DNA of 64,000 bases, taken from positions 1-64,000 of the forward strand of contig JAUZRY010000002.1 of assembly GCA_030949995.1 (NCBI GenBank), given 5' to 3'. Every line of letters begins with the position of its first letter. Positions within the stretch are counted from its first letter, which is position 1. The notes below the pieces were generated by a model. The model worked only from the letters and a program-made list of their open reading frames with translations. It was not told the origin of the DNA and searched no databases. The stretch comes from Ardenticatenia bacterium (GTDB taxonomy: Bacteria; Chloroflexota; Anaerolineae; Ardenticatenales; Ardenticatenaceae). Positions 10,513 through 21,532 of the stretch are shown here, piece after piece. A program made the position numbers and the translations under genes.

Positions 10513-11873
10513 GTTGCTGGGCGTGGTGGCCCGGCAATGACGAAGGCCACGTCATTGACGTTGGTTCCGGTGGGCCCGGTCCGCAACAGGGCGCCCAATG
10601 CTTTGAGGGCGTGGTAGCTGTCGTTGCGGGCCAGGGCCTCTCTGATGTTGATGCCACGCTCACGGGCCAAGCGCGCGGTCTGGCCGTCTACGACGGCGCC
10701 GGCAGCATCGGTGGGCCCATCGCCGCCGTCGGTCGCCAGCGTGGCTACCACGATGTTCTCCAACCCCTCCAGTCGGAGGGCCGCGGAGAGGGCCATCTCC
10801 TGATTGCGGCCGCCCATCCCATCGCCCCGCACGGTGACGGTGGTCTCTCCTCCCAACACCGCGCAGCCAGGACGCGGCAACGGGCGGCCGAAGGCGGCCA
10901 TCTCCTGTGCCAGGGCAGCCAGCACGGTGCCCACTTCCCGCGCTTCTCCTTCCAAGAAGGTGGTCAACACTAGGGCGTGGTAGCCCAAGTCGCGGGCCCG
11001 TGCGGCCGCAGCTTCGGCGGCGCGGCGGTTGTCGGCCACAATCACATTGCGTACAGCTTGAAAGACGGGATCGTCGGGCTTGGGGGTTTCAGGCACACGG
11101 CCAGCCGCGCCTGCCCGCAGGTGGCGTTGTACCGAGGGGGGCACTCGCTCCGTGAGCCCGAACCTCGCCAGCACCTGCCAAGCGTCCACAAAGGTGGTGG
11201 GGTCGGGGACTGTGGGGCCACTGGCAATCACGTCGAGCGGGTTGCCCACCACGTCGCTCACCACGAGGGTGACGAGCAAGGCCGGGGCCACATGTCGGGC
11301 CAGCCGTCCGCCCTTCACGGCCGAGAGGTGCTTGCGGACGACGTTAAGCTCGTTGATGGTGGCGCCAGCACGCAGGAGAAGGGCGGTGGTCTCCTGGAGA
11401 TCGCGCAATGTGAGTCCTTCCGAAGGAGCCACAAGGAGAGCCGACCCGCCCCCTGATATGAGGGCGAGCACCAAATCGTCAGGGCCGGCTCGGGAGGCCA
11501 GGGCCATCATCTCGTGGGTGGCCCGGACGCCGGCCTCGTCAGGCACGGGGTGACCGGCCTCGCGCACGACAACGCGCCGGGTGGGACAGGTGTAACCGTA
11601 CTTGGTGATCACGATCCCCCCGGCCACACGGTCCCCCACGATCTCCTCCACGGCCCGGGCCATGGTCGCACTGGCCTTGCCCGCACCGATAACGTACACA
11701 TGAGCGAAGCGGCTCAGGTCGTAGACATGCCCGGCAACGTGCAGGTGGTCGCCCTTTAAGCGCACGGCACGCCGCACGGCGGCCGCCGGATCCGCCGCGC
11801 CCAACGCTGCTCGGACCAAGTGGCTGACAAGCTCCCAAGGGGGTGGGATGTCAGCTCGCTCTCTGGTTCCCAT
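10503..11873 (-). CDS. Glycerate 2-kinase (GckA/TtuD, DUF4147/MOFRL)
   Basis: VIGAGKASATMARAVEEI; LISGGGSALL; GGRNQEMALSAAL; ATDGGDGPTDAAGA. Confidence 0.9.
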   Translation of the reverse strand: MGTRERADIPPPWELVSHLVRAALGAADPAAAVRRAVRLKGDHLHVAGHVYDLSRFAHVYVIGAGKASATMARAVEEIVGDRVAGGIVITKYGYTCPTRRVVVREAGHPVPDEAGVRATHEMMALASRAGPDDLVLALISGGGSALLVAPSEGLTLRDLQETTALLLRAGATINELNVVRKHLSAVKGGRLARHVAPALLVTLVVSDVVGNPLDVIASGPTVPDPTTFVDAWQVLARFGLTERVPPSVQRHLRAGAAGRVPETPKPDDPVFQAVRNVIVADNRRAAEAAAARARDLGYHALVLTTFLEGEAREVGTVLAALAQEMAAFGRPLPRPGCAVLGGETTVTVRGDGMGGRNQEMALSAALRLEGLENIVVATLATDGGDGPTDAAGAVVDGQTARLARERGINIREALARNDSYHALKALGALLRTGPTGTNVNDVAFVIAGPPRPATHP

Positions 11874-11922
11874 ACCACCACCTGCACACCGCGCTCACCC
11901 CGTTCTCCGCGCTCCTAAAAGG

Positions 11923-11956
11923 CACCCGCCGGCTTTCTCTTTCATGCCGGCGGGTG
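11923..11956 (-). terminator. Hairpin CACCCGCCGGC/GCCGGCGGGTG with minus-strand CCTTTT tail
   Basis: 11-bp perfect stem downstream of the minus-strand gene ending at 11978. Confidence 0.6.
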
Positions 11957-11977
11957 TGGGGTGGGCTTTGACGCGAA

Positions 11978-12190
11978 TTATGATGCGCGATCAGAGCAGT
12001 CGGTGCAAACGCCGAGGATTTTGTAGATGGGGCAGAAGCCCACTGCACCGGTCACCAGCAGGATCAGTCCGACCAAGGTGCCGATAATGCTGCTCACTCC
12101 TTGAAGCGAGAACAGGCTGAAAGCGATGAGGGCTAAACCGATCACGACACGAGCGATCCGATCCCACGATGCCTCGTTTCGGCTGAGCAT
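11978..12190 (-). CDS. DUF2892 (YgaP-like) inner-membrane protein
   Basis: DRIARVVIGLALIAFSLF...GTLVGLILLVTGAVGFCPIYKILGVCT. Confidence 0.85.
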   Translation of the reverse strand: MLSRNEASWDRIARVVIGLALIAFSLFSLQGVSSIIGTLVGLILLVTGAVGFCPIYKILGVCTDCSDRAS

Positions 12191-12216
12191 GATTGACCTC
12201 CCCTCCTGTCATCATG

Positions 12217-12879
12217 TCACGCTTTCTGTTCTACCGCCTCCAACACAGCCTGGAGCATAACTGGCTCCGGCACAGCTCCCTCCACGTGGGTCTCCTCGTT
12301 GATCACGATGCGTGGTACTCCCATCACATCGTACTTGACGGCTAAATCGGGAAACTCCATCGCTTCCACCATGTCGGCGTGGACCAGCGGGCTCTCGAAG
12401 GCCATCTGGTGGGCCATGTGGACAGCCCGCGGGCAGTAGGGGCAGGTGGGAGTCACGAAGACTTGAATGTGGACTGGCACCTTCAGGTCGGCCAAGGCCT
12501 CGCGGGTGGCCGCCTGAAGGCCCGAATCCCCACGCCCTATCATGAGAATGTCTTCCACCAGCGAGGAGAACTCGTACCCCGACGGAATGCCGTAGTATCG
12601 GATGCCGTAATCGGAGGGCTCATTGTCGGCCCGAAGGAGCACTATGGCCGGTGCCTTATCCACGCCCAAGGCCTGCGCGTGCTCGGCATCGGCCTGAAGG
12701 TCAAAGATCTCGGTCTGGACGTTGTCGGACAAGGAAGTTAACTCCTCCACAATCTGGCGGGTCTCTCGGCAGAATTGGCAGTCGCTCTCGCGCGTGAAGA
12801 GCACCAGGCGAACGGGGTGCTCCATCCGGTCGAATTCATCCTGGAGGTATGTTCGGTCTTGCTCGGCGATTAGGCCCAT
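12217..12879 (-). CDS. Protein disulfide oxidoreductase with two thioredoxin-fold units
   Basis: CQFC and CPYC motifs in a ~220-aa PDO architecture. Confidence 0.85.
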   Translation of the reverse strand: MGLIAEQDRTYLQDEFDRMEHPVRLVLFTRESDCQFCRETRQIVEELTSLSDNVQTEIFDLQADAEHAQALGVDKAPAIVLLRADNEPSDYGIRYYGIPSGYEFSSLVEDILMIGRGDSGLQAATREALADLKVPVHIQVFVTPTCPYCPRAVHMAHQMAFESPLVHADMVEAMEFPDLAVKYDVMGVPRIVINEETHVEGAVPEPVMLQAVLEAVEQKA

Positions 12880-13002
12880 GGTTCTTGTCCTCCCTTTGAC
12901 TAGGTCTGTTCACTCTTGAGATGCGCCCAAGCGCGAAAAGGTTACACGTGGGCCGTGGGGCGCGTAGTCTGCCGTCACCATCTGCTCATTGTCGTCCCGA
13001 GC

Positions 13003-14238
13003 TTACAATTCTCCCTCCAGGAACGCTCGATACCATGCGGCGATGGCCTTCCACCCGCGGCGGGCCAGCTCCTCCGGGTCCACGGCGAGGGGACGAAAGG
13101 AGAGGCTCTCTTGAGCAGCCACGTGCGTCTCTGTCCCCTTGGCCCACAGACGCACTGTGGTGGCCGTCTCCTTCTCGCGCCCGTCAGCGCGCACAAGGCC
13201 CGAGTGACGCGGCAGGAGGGCGTGGTCGAAGGGGGGCGTGGCCCAGAGTTCAGGGGGCGCGTCGGCAAAGGTGGCTGCCACGATAAGATCGACGTGCCAA
13301 TTGGCAGCGCGGGTCAACACCTGTTCCAGATAAACAGCTTGGGTCTCCTCCTCGTGGAGCGGCAACGCCCGTGGGGGGAGCTCAGAGTCAGTAGGGAGCC
13401 GGGCAGTTCGTGGGCCTTGGGGAGGGGCTGTGGGCAGGCCGGTGATGGCACAGGGCAACGGTCGTGCGCTCAAGGTGGCCACCAGTGCCCACATGAAGGC
13501 CACAAACTCAGCATCGTCGGGCCCTTGGGCCTCGGGACGCAGAGCCGGGTAGGTTTCCGGCACGGGCAGGAGCCCGATCTCTGCCAGTTCGGCCAGGGTG
13601 GGGAGGTTGGGCGCTGTGAGCACGTCGTCGGGAGCGCTCCACCAGACTGGGTGGCGCCCTCCATCGGCTTCTTGAACCACTTGGACGAGCTCACCGGCCC
13701 ACTCCAAGAGGGCACCAGGAGCCGCTGGCGGGACCACGAGGACGAGACCATTCCCCCCCACATCCCAGGCGCGGATGGCGGAGTGAGCGGCGTAAAAGCC
13801 AATCAGTTCGTGCACCAAGTAGCGCTGAGCGTCCAACAGGGGACGGGTGGTGTACAGGGGCCGAGCTTGGCCCAAGTACTCCCGACCCCCGCTCACCGTG
13901 CGGACGGACACGTCCGGGGCCGGCGCCGGGCGGAGAAGCCAACCGGGCAAGAACCGTTGGCCGTAGAGGTGGCCCACGAAGAGCACCGGGACGACGCCTA
14001 CACCGGCATCCTCGGCCGCGTCCAACAAGTGCCCGAAGGCGTCAAAGGCACGCGGGTTGATCTGATGCTCCCACGGTTGAAACGTCTCCCAGGGCAGGAA
14101 CACACGCACCGTACTCCCGCCCAAGTCGGCCACATGGGCCAGCTCGTGGCGCACCTCGTGGCGGTCGAAAGTTTCCCAGAAGAAGAGCCCCTTGCGGGCT
14201 GGCCAGTACGTGACGCCCAATTGGGGCTGAGTTGTCAT
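13003..14238 (-). CDS. Glycoside-hydrolase-like (TIM-barrel, cellulase/GH42-type) protein
   Basis: LGVTYWPARKGLFFWETFDRHEVRHELAHVADLGGSTVRVFLPWETFQP; AIRAWDVGGNG. Confidence 0.55.
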   Translation of the reverse strand: MTTQPQLGVTYWPARKGLFFWETFDRHEVRHELAHVADLGGSTVRVFLPWETFQPWEHQINPRAFDAFGHLLDAAEDAGVGVVPVLFVGHLYGQRFLPGWLLRPAPAPDVSVRTVSGGREYLGQARPLYTTRPLLDAQRYLVHELIGFYAAHSAIRAWDVGGNGLVLVVPPAAPGALLEWAGELVQVVQEADGGRHPVWWSAPDDVLTAPNLPTLAELAEIGLLPVPETYPALRPEAQGPDDAEFVAFMWALVATLSARPLPCAITGLPTAPPQGPRTARLPTDSELPPRALPLHEEETQAVYLEQVLTRAANWHVDLIVAATFADAPPELWATPPFDHALLPRHSGLVRADGREKETATTVRLWAKGTETHVAAQESLSFRPLAVDPEELARRGWKAIAAWYRAFLEGEL

Positions 14239-14282
14239 GACATTCCTCCCAGGGCCACTCGTGAACCTCTGCGCTTGGGGCT

Positions 14283-16031
14283 TCACCCGCCGAACGGATA
14301 CATGACTAGGGTGCGCAGGCGGTTGAGGGCCGCGGCCAACTCCTGGGGACGAAAGGCGGCCAGATCGCCCACCATCCGGCGGTCGAGCACGTCGAGTCCC
14401 TGCTCGTCCACATCCCGCATGACCAACTCCACGATCTGGCGCAGTGAGCGTTGGCCGTCCATGTAGCGATGGCGGGCGTAGACCAGGGCAGCGGCAATGG
14501 CGCGTGTTTGGGCCGGGTGGACAAGTTGTTCCACGGCTTCCAGCTCAATGGTCGCTTGGCCGAATTGAATGGCGCGCGTGCCGTGGGCCTTGACGCGCAC
14601 TTCGCGACGCCCCTTGGAGGGGTCCACGCTGCGCGGGTCGGGCGCTCGGGCGCTCATGTCGCCGAAGCGGTCACCGCCCTCGGGGCGGCGGCCCGTGGCG
14701 TACCGGGCCGCAATGGCCTTGGCCTGTGCTGTGGCATCCCAAGGACGGTAGGCGTGCAGCGCAATGACGGTGTCGGCCACGTCGAAATAATCGCCGCTGC
14801 CCCCGAGCACCACGACTGTGCTCACGCCGAGCTCATCGTGGAGCTGGCGCACTTTGTCAATGAAGGGAGTGATGGGCTCATGCTCCTTGGCAATGAGCTC
14901 CTGCATTCGGTGATCGCGGATCATGAAGTTCGTGGCCGATGTGTCCTCGTCGATGAGGAGCAGGGATGTGCCCACCTCCAATGCCTCCACAATGTTGGCC
15001 GCCTGGCTGGTGGAGCCGCTGGCGTTGGTCGTGCTGAAATGGCGCGTGCTCTGGCCGAACGGGAGGTTGTCAATAAAGGGGCTGATGTTCACACAGGTGA
15101 CCGAGCGGCCATCTTCAGCCCGAATCTTCACTGCGTCCGGCACGGTGACCACGAACTCGCGCCCGTCGCCGGGACAGTGATTGTAGACGCCCCGCTCAAT
15201 GGCCCGCAACAACGTGCTCTTGCCGTGATAGCCCCCGCCGACGATGAGCGTCACGCCCTTGGGAATACCCATTCCCTCAATGAGGCCACCGTTGGGCAAG
15301 TGGAAGCGCACCCGTAAGGAAGGCGGGGACTCGAAGGGCACCACAACACCTTCCGCGAGGGGGCGGTCATCCACGCCGGAGCGACGGGGCAACACGGCCC
15401 CGTCGGCCACGAAGGCCACCAGCCCATGGCGGGTTAGCTGAGCTCGAAGCCAGTCGGCATCTTCGTTGACTTCGGCGTGGCAGCGTACCACTTCGGGATC
15501 GTGGGCGCGGCAGTGGAGGGTGCGTGCCACCACGTGGGGGACATCCTCCAGGAGCAGCTCAATGGCCTGCTGCCCCAAGATCGTGCGCCCTCGGGCCGGC
15601 AGTCCCACGGTGAAGCGTGCTTCCACCCACGACTCGGTGATAGTGACCGCCGTGCGCCGGAGGACCTCCTGGCCAGGCGCGTCGATGGCAATGCGCCCGC
15701 TGTGCCCGGTGCCACGCTGGCGGTCGGTGGCGCGCGCCACAGCCGCAAACTGTCGCGCCAGGAAATTTTCCACGCCCACTGCCCGGCTGGGCGTGCTGTA
15801 GAGTTCGGGCGGGAAGCCGGCGCGCGCCTGGGGCACGCGCACGCGCAGCCGGCTGGGCGCCGCAAAAGGATCGCCCTGTACGTGGTCCACGAAGAGGACG
15901 AAGCCGGGAAAGCGATAGGCGCCGGCGATCTCCTTGTACGCCTTGTATCCCCGGCCGTCCAGCCGGGCCAACAGGCGGCGCAGCTCATCGGCCGAACGTG
16001 TGGGTGACATCGCTTCCCCACTCCTCGGCAT
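14283..16031 (-). CDS. Predicted ABC-class ATPase
   Basis: GGGYHGKSTLLRAIERGVYNHCPGDGREFVVT; LLIDEDTSATNFMIRD; HRYMDGQRSLRQ. Confidence 0.85.
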   Translation of the reverse strand: MPRSGEAMSPTRSADELRRLLARLDGRGYKAYKEIAGAYRFPGFVLFVDHVQGDPFAAPSRLRVRVPQARAGFPPELYSTPSRAVGVENFLARQFAAVARATDRQRGTGHSGRIAIDAPGQEVLRRTAVTITESWVEARFTVGLPARGRTILGQQAIELLLEDVPHVVARTLHCRAHDPEVVRCHAEVNEDADWLRAQLTRHGLVAFVADGAVLPRRSGVDDRPLAEGVVVPFESPPSLRVRFHLPNGGLIEGMGIPKGVTLIVGGGYHGKSTLLRAIERGVYNHCPGDGREFVVTVPDAVKIRAEDGRSVTCVNISPFIDNLPFGQSTRHFSTTNASGSTSQAANIVEALEVGTSLLLIDEDTSATNFMIRDHRMQELIAKEHEPITPFIDKVRQLHDELGVSTVVVLGGSGDYFDVADTVIALHAYRPWDATAQAKAIAARYATGRRPEGGDRFGDMSARAPDPRSVDPSKGRREVRVKAHGTRAIQFGQATIELEAVEQLVHPAQTRAIAAALVYARHRYMDGQRSLRQIVELVMRDVDEQGLDVLDRRMVGDLAAFRPQELAAALNRLRTLVMYPFGG

Positions 16032-16038
16032 GAGGCAA

Positions 16039-17157
16039 TCAACGGCGCCTCAAGAACGCCGGCACGTCCAAATCGTCACGGTCAAAGCGGCGCACTGGGA
16101 ACTCCTTCACCTTTTGCTGAAGCGACGGGCCACCCTGTCCGGCCGCCATGCGCAAGCGCGGCTGTCCTTTGGCCTGTGTGTCGAACCCTGTGGCGATCAG
16201 GGTGATGCGAATCTCATCTTGGAGTGTGGGGTCGATCACCGCGCCGAAGATGATGTTCGCGTTCGGGTCGGTGGTGCTGCGGATCAGCTCCGCCGCCTCG
16301 TTGACCTCAAAGAGGCTCAAGTCCTCGCCGCCGGTGACGTTGAAGAGCACGCCACGCGCGCCGTCAATCGTGATGTCCAGCAGAGGGCTACTGATGGCCT
16401 TTTGGGCCGCTTCTGTGGCACGGTTCTCACCCGAGGCCACGCCTACGGCCATAAGCGCCGCGCCACCTTCGGCCATGATGGTGCGCACGTCGGCGAAGTC
16501 CAAGTTGATGAGTCCGGGCACCGTGATGAGCTCGGAGATGCCCTGAATGCCCTGGCGCAACACATCGTCCGCTGTCCTGAAGGCCTCCTGGATGGAGGCA
16601 CGCTTGTCCACGATCTGGAGCAGGCGGTCGTTGGGGATCACGATGAGGGTGTCCACTTCCTCCTGGAGGGCTTCGATGCCCTGCTCAGCGTTTTCCATGC
16701 GGCGAGACCCCTCAAAGGAGAAGGGTTTGGTGATCACGCCGATAGTGAGCGCGCCACACCCGCGGGCAATGCGGGCCACCACCGGGGCGGCGCCCGTGCC
16801 GGTGCCACCTCCCATGCCGGCCGTGATGAAGACCATGTCGGCTCCTTTGAGCACAGCCTCGATCTCGTCGGCGCTCTCCTCCGCCGCCTTGCGGCCCACT
16901 TCGGGGTTGCCGCCGGCCCCCAGCCCACGAGTAAGCTTCTCGCCGATGCGGAGCCGATGGGGGGCTTGGCTGAGCAGGAGCGCTTGAGCGTCGGTGTTGA
17001 CGGCGATGAACTCCACCCCGCGGATGCCCGCCTCAATCATGCGGTTCACGGCGTTGGCCCCACCGCCTCCGATGCCGATCACTTTGATTTGGGCGAAGTT
17101 GTCCACGTCGGGTGGAAAAAGAGGAGAAGATTGAGATTCCGGCACGTCTCTGTACAT
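16039..17157 (-). CDS. ftsZ: Cell division protein FtsZ
   Basis: [27 protein letters not shown]-terminal [12 protein letters not shown]. Confidence 0.97.
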   Translation of the reverse strand: MYRDVPESQSSPLFPPDVDNFAQIKVIGIGGGGANAVNRMIEAGIRGVEFIAVNTDAQALLLSQAPHRLRIGEKLTRGLGAGGNPEVGRKAAEESADEIEAVLKGADMVFITAGMGGGTGTGAAPVVARIARGCGALTIGVITKPFSFEGSRRMENAEQGIEALQEEVDTLIVIPNDRLLQIVDKRASIQEAFRTADDVLRQGIQGISELITVPGLINLDFADVRTIMAEGGAALMAVGVASGENRATEAAQKAISSPLLDITIDGARGVLFNVTGGEDLSLFEVNEAAELIRSTTDPNANIIFGAVIDPTLQDEIRITLIATGFDTQAKGQPRLRMAAGQGGPSLQQKVKEFPVRRFDRDDLDVPAFLRRR

Positions 17158-17198
17158 GGTATGCCTCCTTCTGCTTGGATCAACAGCCTGTGTCGTTT

Positions 17199-18437
17199 CT
17201 ATTCCGGTAACAGTGTCGTCAGCCAGCGGGTCAAGCGTTCTTTCCAGTCCGAAGAAGAGTGGCCAGTGCCGTTTTGATGCTCGCGCACCTGGTGATGGTG
17301 AGCACCCCAGCGGAGTAGCCCCACCGTGGCGGCGAAGGCCGGCGATCCCAGCGTGTCGATCAGGCCGCTCAGCCGGGCCGTGTGAGGTTGGCCTACGCGC
17401 ACCGGCAATTGGAAATACTCGATGGCCAACTCTCGCAGGCCCTCCAACTGGGCACTGCCCCCGCAGAACACCACGCCGGCCGGCAGCAGGCCATCGTAGC
17501 CGGATCGCTTGATCTCGCGTCGGACCAGGTCGAACAAGTCCAGCACACGGTACTGCAGAATCTCTGCGATGTCGTGCCGTGTGACGGCGTTGGATGGCAT
17601 GTCGCCGAAGGTGGCCACGTCGACCGGCTCGTTTGCCGTCACGAGGGATGTGGCTGCACACCCGTGGCGCACCTTCAACTCCTCGGCCACAGGCAGAGGA
17701 CACTGAAGGCCTACGGCCAAGTCATGGCTGAGGTGGTGGCCGCCCACCGGCAAGCTCACCGTGTGCCAAGCTGCTCCCTCGATAAAGATGGCAATGTCAG
17801 TTGTGCCGCCACCAACGTCCACCAACACGACGCCCAACTCCTTCTCATCCTCGGTGAGCACCGCTTCGCCGGCCGCCAGAGGGTCCAACACGAAGGCTTG
17901 CACCTCCACGCCGGCGCCCCGACAACACGTCTCCAGTGTCTGGAGGGCTGTGGTGGAGGCGGCCACCACGTGGGCCTCAACCTCCAAGCGGTACCCGTGA
18001 AGCCCAACGGGGTTGCGCACCCCGTTCTCACTGTCGAGCCAGAATCCACGCGGAATCAAGTGAACGATCTCGTGGGAGTGGGGCAGGGCAATGGCGCGGG
18101 CGGCCTCGAGGACTCGCTGCACATCGTCCTGTTGGACAGTATGACTGCCACGCGAGATGGAGATGGTGCCCCGGCTGTTCAGGGAGACAATGTGAGCGCC
18201 GGCCATGCCCACCAGAGCACTGTGAAAAGGGAGGCCAGAGGTGTGCTCGGCCCTGGTAACGGCCGCCTCCACGGCGCGGGTGGCCGCCTCGAGATCAACG
18301 ATGGCCCCTTTTCTGATGCCGGCAGAGGGGACGACCCCGATGCCGATGATGCGCAGCCGGCCATGGTCGTCCACCTCACCAACCAGGCACGCGATCTTCG
18401 ATGAGCCTATGTCCAAGCCAACAACATGCCGCATCAC
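17199..18437 (-). CDS. ftsA: Cell division protein FtsA
   Basis: [46 protein letters not shown]. Confidence 0.95.
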   Translation of the reverse strand: MMRHVVGLDIGSSKIACLVGEVDDHGRLRIIGIGVVPSAGIRKGAIVDLEAATRAVEAAVTRAEHTSGLPFHSALVGMAGAHIVSLNSRGTISISRGSHTVQQDDVQRVLEAARAIALPHSHEIVHLIPRGFWLDSENGVRNPVGLHGYRLEVEAHVVAASTTALQTLETCCRGAGVEVQAFVLDPLAAGEAVLTEDEKELGVVLVDVGGGTTDIAIFIEGAAWHTVSLPVGGHHLSHDLAVGLQCPLPVAEELKVRHGCAATSLVTANEPVDVATFGDMPSNAVTRHDIAEILQYRVLDLFDLVRREIKRSGYDGLLPAGVVFCGGSAQLEGLRELAIEYFQLPVRVGQPHTARLSGLIDTLGSPAFAATVGLLRWGAHHHQVREHQNGTGHSSSDWKERLTRWLTTLLPE

Positions 18438-18503
18438 TTTTCACCTGCCTCGACCTTCACAGCACGCTTGGCGTTCCACCATTGCCTTTTCCCTCCGCGT
18501 TTT

Positions 18504-19374
18504 TCATTCCTCCCCAGAAGCCACGCGATAGTACGGCCGCTCCGGCACCGAGAGGTCCAAAAGTGTCACGTTGCGCGCCGGCGCTACCTGGACCTGAAAC
18601 TGACGGTAGATGAGCACCTTGAGCATTAAGTTCTGGTGGTCGCCGATCTGAACTCGCCATCCCTCCTCGGTGACAAAGCTCAGGCCGGCGCCGGGGCGCC
18701 ACTCGAACTCCCGCCGCTCTGGCATGATCTGGTTGAGTTCCAGTGCTGTGACGATGGCCTCCGGGTCTACCCTGTCGCCTGGGCGAAGCGGCTCGTTCCG
18801 CACGTCCCGCACGAGCACAGCGTTGGACGGGTCGCCACGCACCTCGAAGAGCACGCCCTCGGCGTCCACCAAGAAGAGTTGATCGCCAGCCTGCCACGCG
18901 GCCACCGGCTGACGTTCCACAACGCGGATCACCAGCCGGTTGGGCAGGTCAAGCTTGACATCCACATCCTTGATGATAGCCAGCGTGCGAATGCGCTCCT
19001 CGACAGTCTGGGGGCGAATCCAGAAGATGTTCCACCCGTCCACGTCAGCCAAGGCGTAAATTTCATCAGGTGTGGTGAAGAGCGTGCCTTGCACGTCGGC
19101 CCTCATAGACGTAGAAGGTGTCACTCAAGAAGAGCCAATAGGCTGTGGCACCCAGGAGCACCAACACCAGAAACGTAACCAGGTGGTCCCGGAGCCAGCG
19201 CACTGTGGTGTGTTGATCCTCCAGCACCTGGCCGTGGGCGCGCAGGCCCGGCAGCGCGCTCTGGTAGACCACCAGGCGGCGGGATCGCCGGCGGCGCGGC
19301 CGCCTGCGCCTGTGGCGTCTGGGAGGGCGACGGCGACGGTAGAGCCCCTGGTGGGCGGCGGATGCTCTGCTCAT
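18504..19374 (-). CDS. ftsQ: FtsQ/DivIB, frameshifted near 19100
   Basis: Basic N-terminus, TM LVTFLVLVLLGATAYWLFL, POTRA-like segment in a second frame; syntenic position. Confidence 0.8.
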
Positions 19375-20492
19375 CGCCCCACCCGGTTCCTGGCCACGTC
19401 GGCCGCCCGTTCGAGTGCCAGTTGAATGAGCGCTTCCACCAGTTCCCGATAGCTCATTCCCTCGGCCTCCCACAATTTCGGGTACATGCTGAAGGGGGTA
19501 AAGCCGGGAATGGTGTTGACTTCGTTGACGTACACATCGCCTGTGGCTCCGTCCATGAAAAAGTCCACTCTCGCCATGCCGCTGCCGTCAATGGCACGGA
19601 AGGCTGTGATGGCCATGTGCCGCAGAGTGTGTCGAACTGCTTCCGACACAGGGGCCGGGATCAGCAGGTCACTGCCCCCCTCTGTGTACTTGGCCTCATA
19701 GCTGTAGAACTCATGGCCGCGTGGTCGCACTTCACCGGGCAGGCTGGCACGGGGCTCATCGTTGCCCAACACCGCGACCTCCAGCTCCCGGGCGTGTTCC
19801 ACGGCCCGTTCTACGATGAGTTTGCGGTCGAATTGGGCTGCCACGTCCAGGGCAGCGGCGAGCTCAGGGCGAACGCGCGCCTTGGAGACGCCCACACTGG
19901 AGCCCAAGTTGGCCGGCTTGACGAAGAGCGGATACGGCAGGTGGTGCTCTATCCGGTCCAAAGTCTGTTCTGGGGCGGTGTGCCAAGCGTTCCGCAACAC
20001 CACCAGGTGGGGCACGACGGGCAGGCCGGCGGCCCTGAAGAGGGCTTTGGAGATAGCCTTGTCCATGGCCACGGCTGAGGCCGTCACGCCGCAGCCCACG
20101 TAAGGCAGCCCGAGTATCTCGAAAAGCCCCTGGATGGTGCCATCCTCGCCGTAGGGACCGTGGAGCACGGGAAACGCCACGTCAGCCCGCCGGAGCACGT
20201 CGCCGGGCGGCTCCGACGGCGAGACAAGCGCTCCGGCAACCACGCGGGCAGGATCGGCCGGCGTGGCCCTGGCCGAGGAGGTGGCGTGGCCGGCCAGGGC
20301 CTCGATCACGGCCTGTGGATCGTCACCAATGAGCCATTGGCCATCGAGGGTGATACCAATGGACACCACGTCGAAGCGCTCGCGGTCCAGAGCGTTCAAC
20401 ACCGCGCGGGCCGACAGGAGCGACACCTCATGTTCCCCGCTGCGGCCCCCGAAGATCACGGCCACACACAATCTCCTGCGCCGTTGGGTCAC
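19371..20492 (-). CDS. ddl: D-alanine--D-alanine ligase
   Basis: VAVIFGGRSGEHEVSLLSA; MARVDFFMD; NEVNTIPGFTPFSMYPKLWE. Confidence 0.95.
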   Translation of the reverse strand: MTQRRRRLCVAVIFGGRSGEHEVSLLSARAVLNALDRERFDVVSIGITLDGQWLIGDDPQAVIEALAGHATSSARATPADPARVVAGALVSPSEPPGDVLRRADVAFPVLHGPYGEDGTIQGLFEILGLPYVGCGVTASAVAMDKAISKALFRAAGLPVVPHLVVLRNAWHTAPEQTLDRIEHHLPYPLFVKPANLGSSVGVSKARVRPELAAALDVAAQFDRKLIVERAVEHARELEVAVLGNDEPRASLPGEVRPRGHEFYSYEAKYTEGGSDLLIPAPVSEAVRHTLRHMAITAFRAIDGSGMARVDFFMDGATGDVYVNEVNTIPGFTPFSMYPKLWEAEGMSYRELVEALIQLALERAADVARNRVGR

Positions 20493-21532
20493 GGCCCATC
20501 CTCCCCTTCTTGACCCTGAGCGGGCGGCGTGTGGTCTTGTGCTTGGCTTTCGTCCTCCTCTTCCCATCGGCCCACCAGCTCGATTTCCAGCTCCAACGTG
20601 ATCCCGAAGGCGTCGCGCACGCGCCGGCGGGCCAAGTCGATGAGCGCACGGACGTCTTCAGCCGTGGCCCCGCCCAAGTTGATGATGAAATTGGCATGTT
20701 TGGGGCTGAACTGGGCGTTGCCGATGCGGTGGCCCTTTAGGCCAACGGCCTCGATGAGCCGGCCGGCGTAGTCGCCGGGCGGGTTGCGGAAGACGCTGCC
20801 ACCGCTGGGCGCCCTGGGTTGGCTGGTGGTACGGCGCATAATGTAACACCGCAGGCGGCGTTGCACCTCCGTGGGCTTGCCCCGATCCACCTGGAATTTG
20901 GCCCGCAGGATGATAGGCCGCTTCCCAGGTGGCACGTCGAGAAGCGCCGAGCGGCGGTAATCCAGCTCCAGGCGCTGAGCCGGCACTTCTTCTATCTGCC
21001 CATCTGGGGTAAGCCACTCGACGCTCACCAGCCGGTCCTTGATCTCGTGGCCCCACGCTCCCGCGTTTTGAACCACAGCCCCACCCACACTGCCCGGAAT
21101 ACCGATGGCCCACTCCAAGCCGCTCACGCCCCCTTGGGCCAGCTTGCCGGCTAACTTGGGGAGAGAGACGCCCGAATCGGCAACAAGCAGTAGGCCGGCA
21201 GAAGCTGGTCGTACTGTGAAGCGACGTGTTCGGTTGAGGATCACCAAGCCGTCCACGCCGTCGTCACTGACTAACACGTTGCTGCCCCGGCCTAACACGA
21301 GGTAGGGAATGTGGGCGCGCTGGGCCACCCGCACGGCTTCCCGGAGTTCCTCCACGCTTTCGGCTTTCAGGAACCACTGGGCCGGACCACCGATGCGGAA
21401 GCTGGTGTAGGGAGCCAACGGCTCGTCCGTCAGGATGCGGTCGCCGAAGGCTCCCCGCAGGATGATGCGCACCAAATCAGAGCGGCGCAGGCTATCACGT
21501 GAGGCCCAGCGGCCTCGTCGGGGCGTACTCAT
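20489..21532 (-). CDS. murB: UDP-N-acetylenolpyruvoylglucosamine reductase
   Basis: YTSFRIGGPAQWFL; LGRGSNVLVSDDGVDGLVI; SGLEWAIGIPGSVGGAVVQNAGAWG. Confidence 0.95.
   Translation of the reverse strand: MSTPRRGRWASRDSLRRSDLVRIILRGAFGDRILTDEPLAPYTSFRIGGPAQWFLKAESVEELREAVRVAQRAHIPYLVLGRGSNVLVSDDGVDGLVILNRTRRFTVRPASAGLLLVADSGVSLPKLAGKLAQGGVSGLEWAIGIPGSVGGAVVQNAGAWGHEIKDRLVSVEWLTPDGQIEEVPAQRLELDYRRSALLDVPPGKRPIILRAKFQVDRGKPTEVQRRLRCYIMRRTTSQPRAPSGGSVFRNPPGDYAGRLIEAVGLKGHRIGNAQFSPKHANFIINLGGATAEDVRALIDLARRRVRDAFGITLELEIELVGRWEEEDESQAQDHTPPAQGQEGEDGP

Noticed and set aside
12916-14466. 516-aa plus-strand ORF
   Set aside because: Shadow ORF antisense to the GH-like and ABC-ATPase genes; low-complexity composition, no recognisable domain
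15934-17277. 447-aa plus-strand ORF antisense to ftsZ
   Set aside because: High-GC shadow frame of ftsZ on the opposite strand
17382-18404. 340-aa plus-strand ORF antisense to ftsA
   Set aside because: Shadow ORF; ftsA motifs are clear on the minus strand
19971-19984. GTCCAAAGTCTG in ddl as a further MITE end
   Set aside because: Lies within conserved ddl coding sequence, with no partner repeat or TSD
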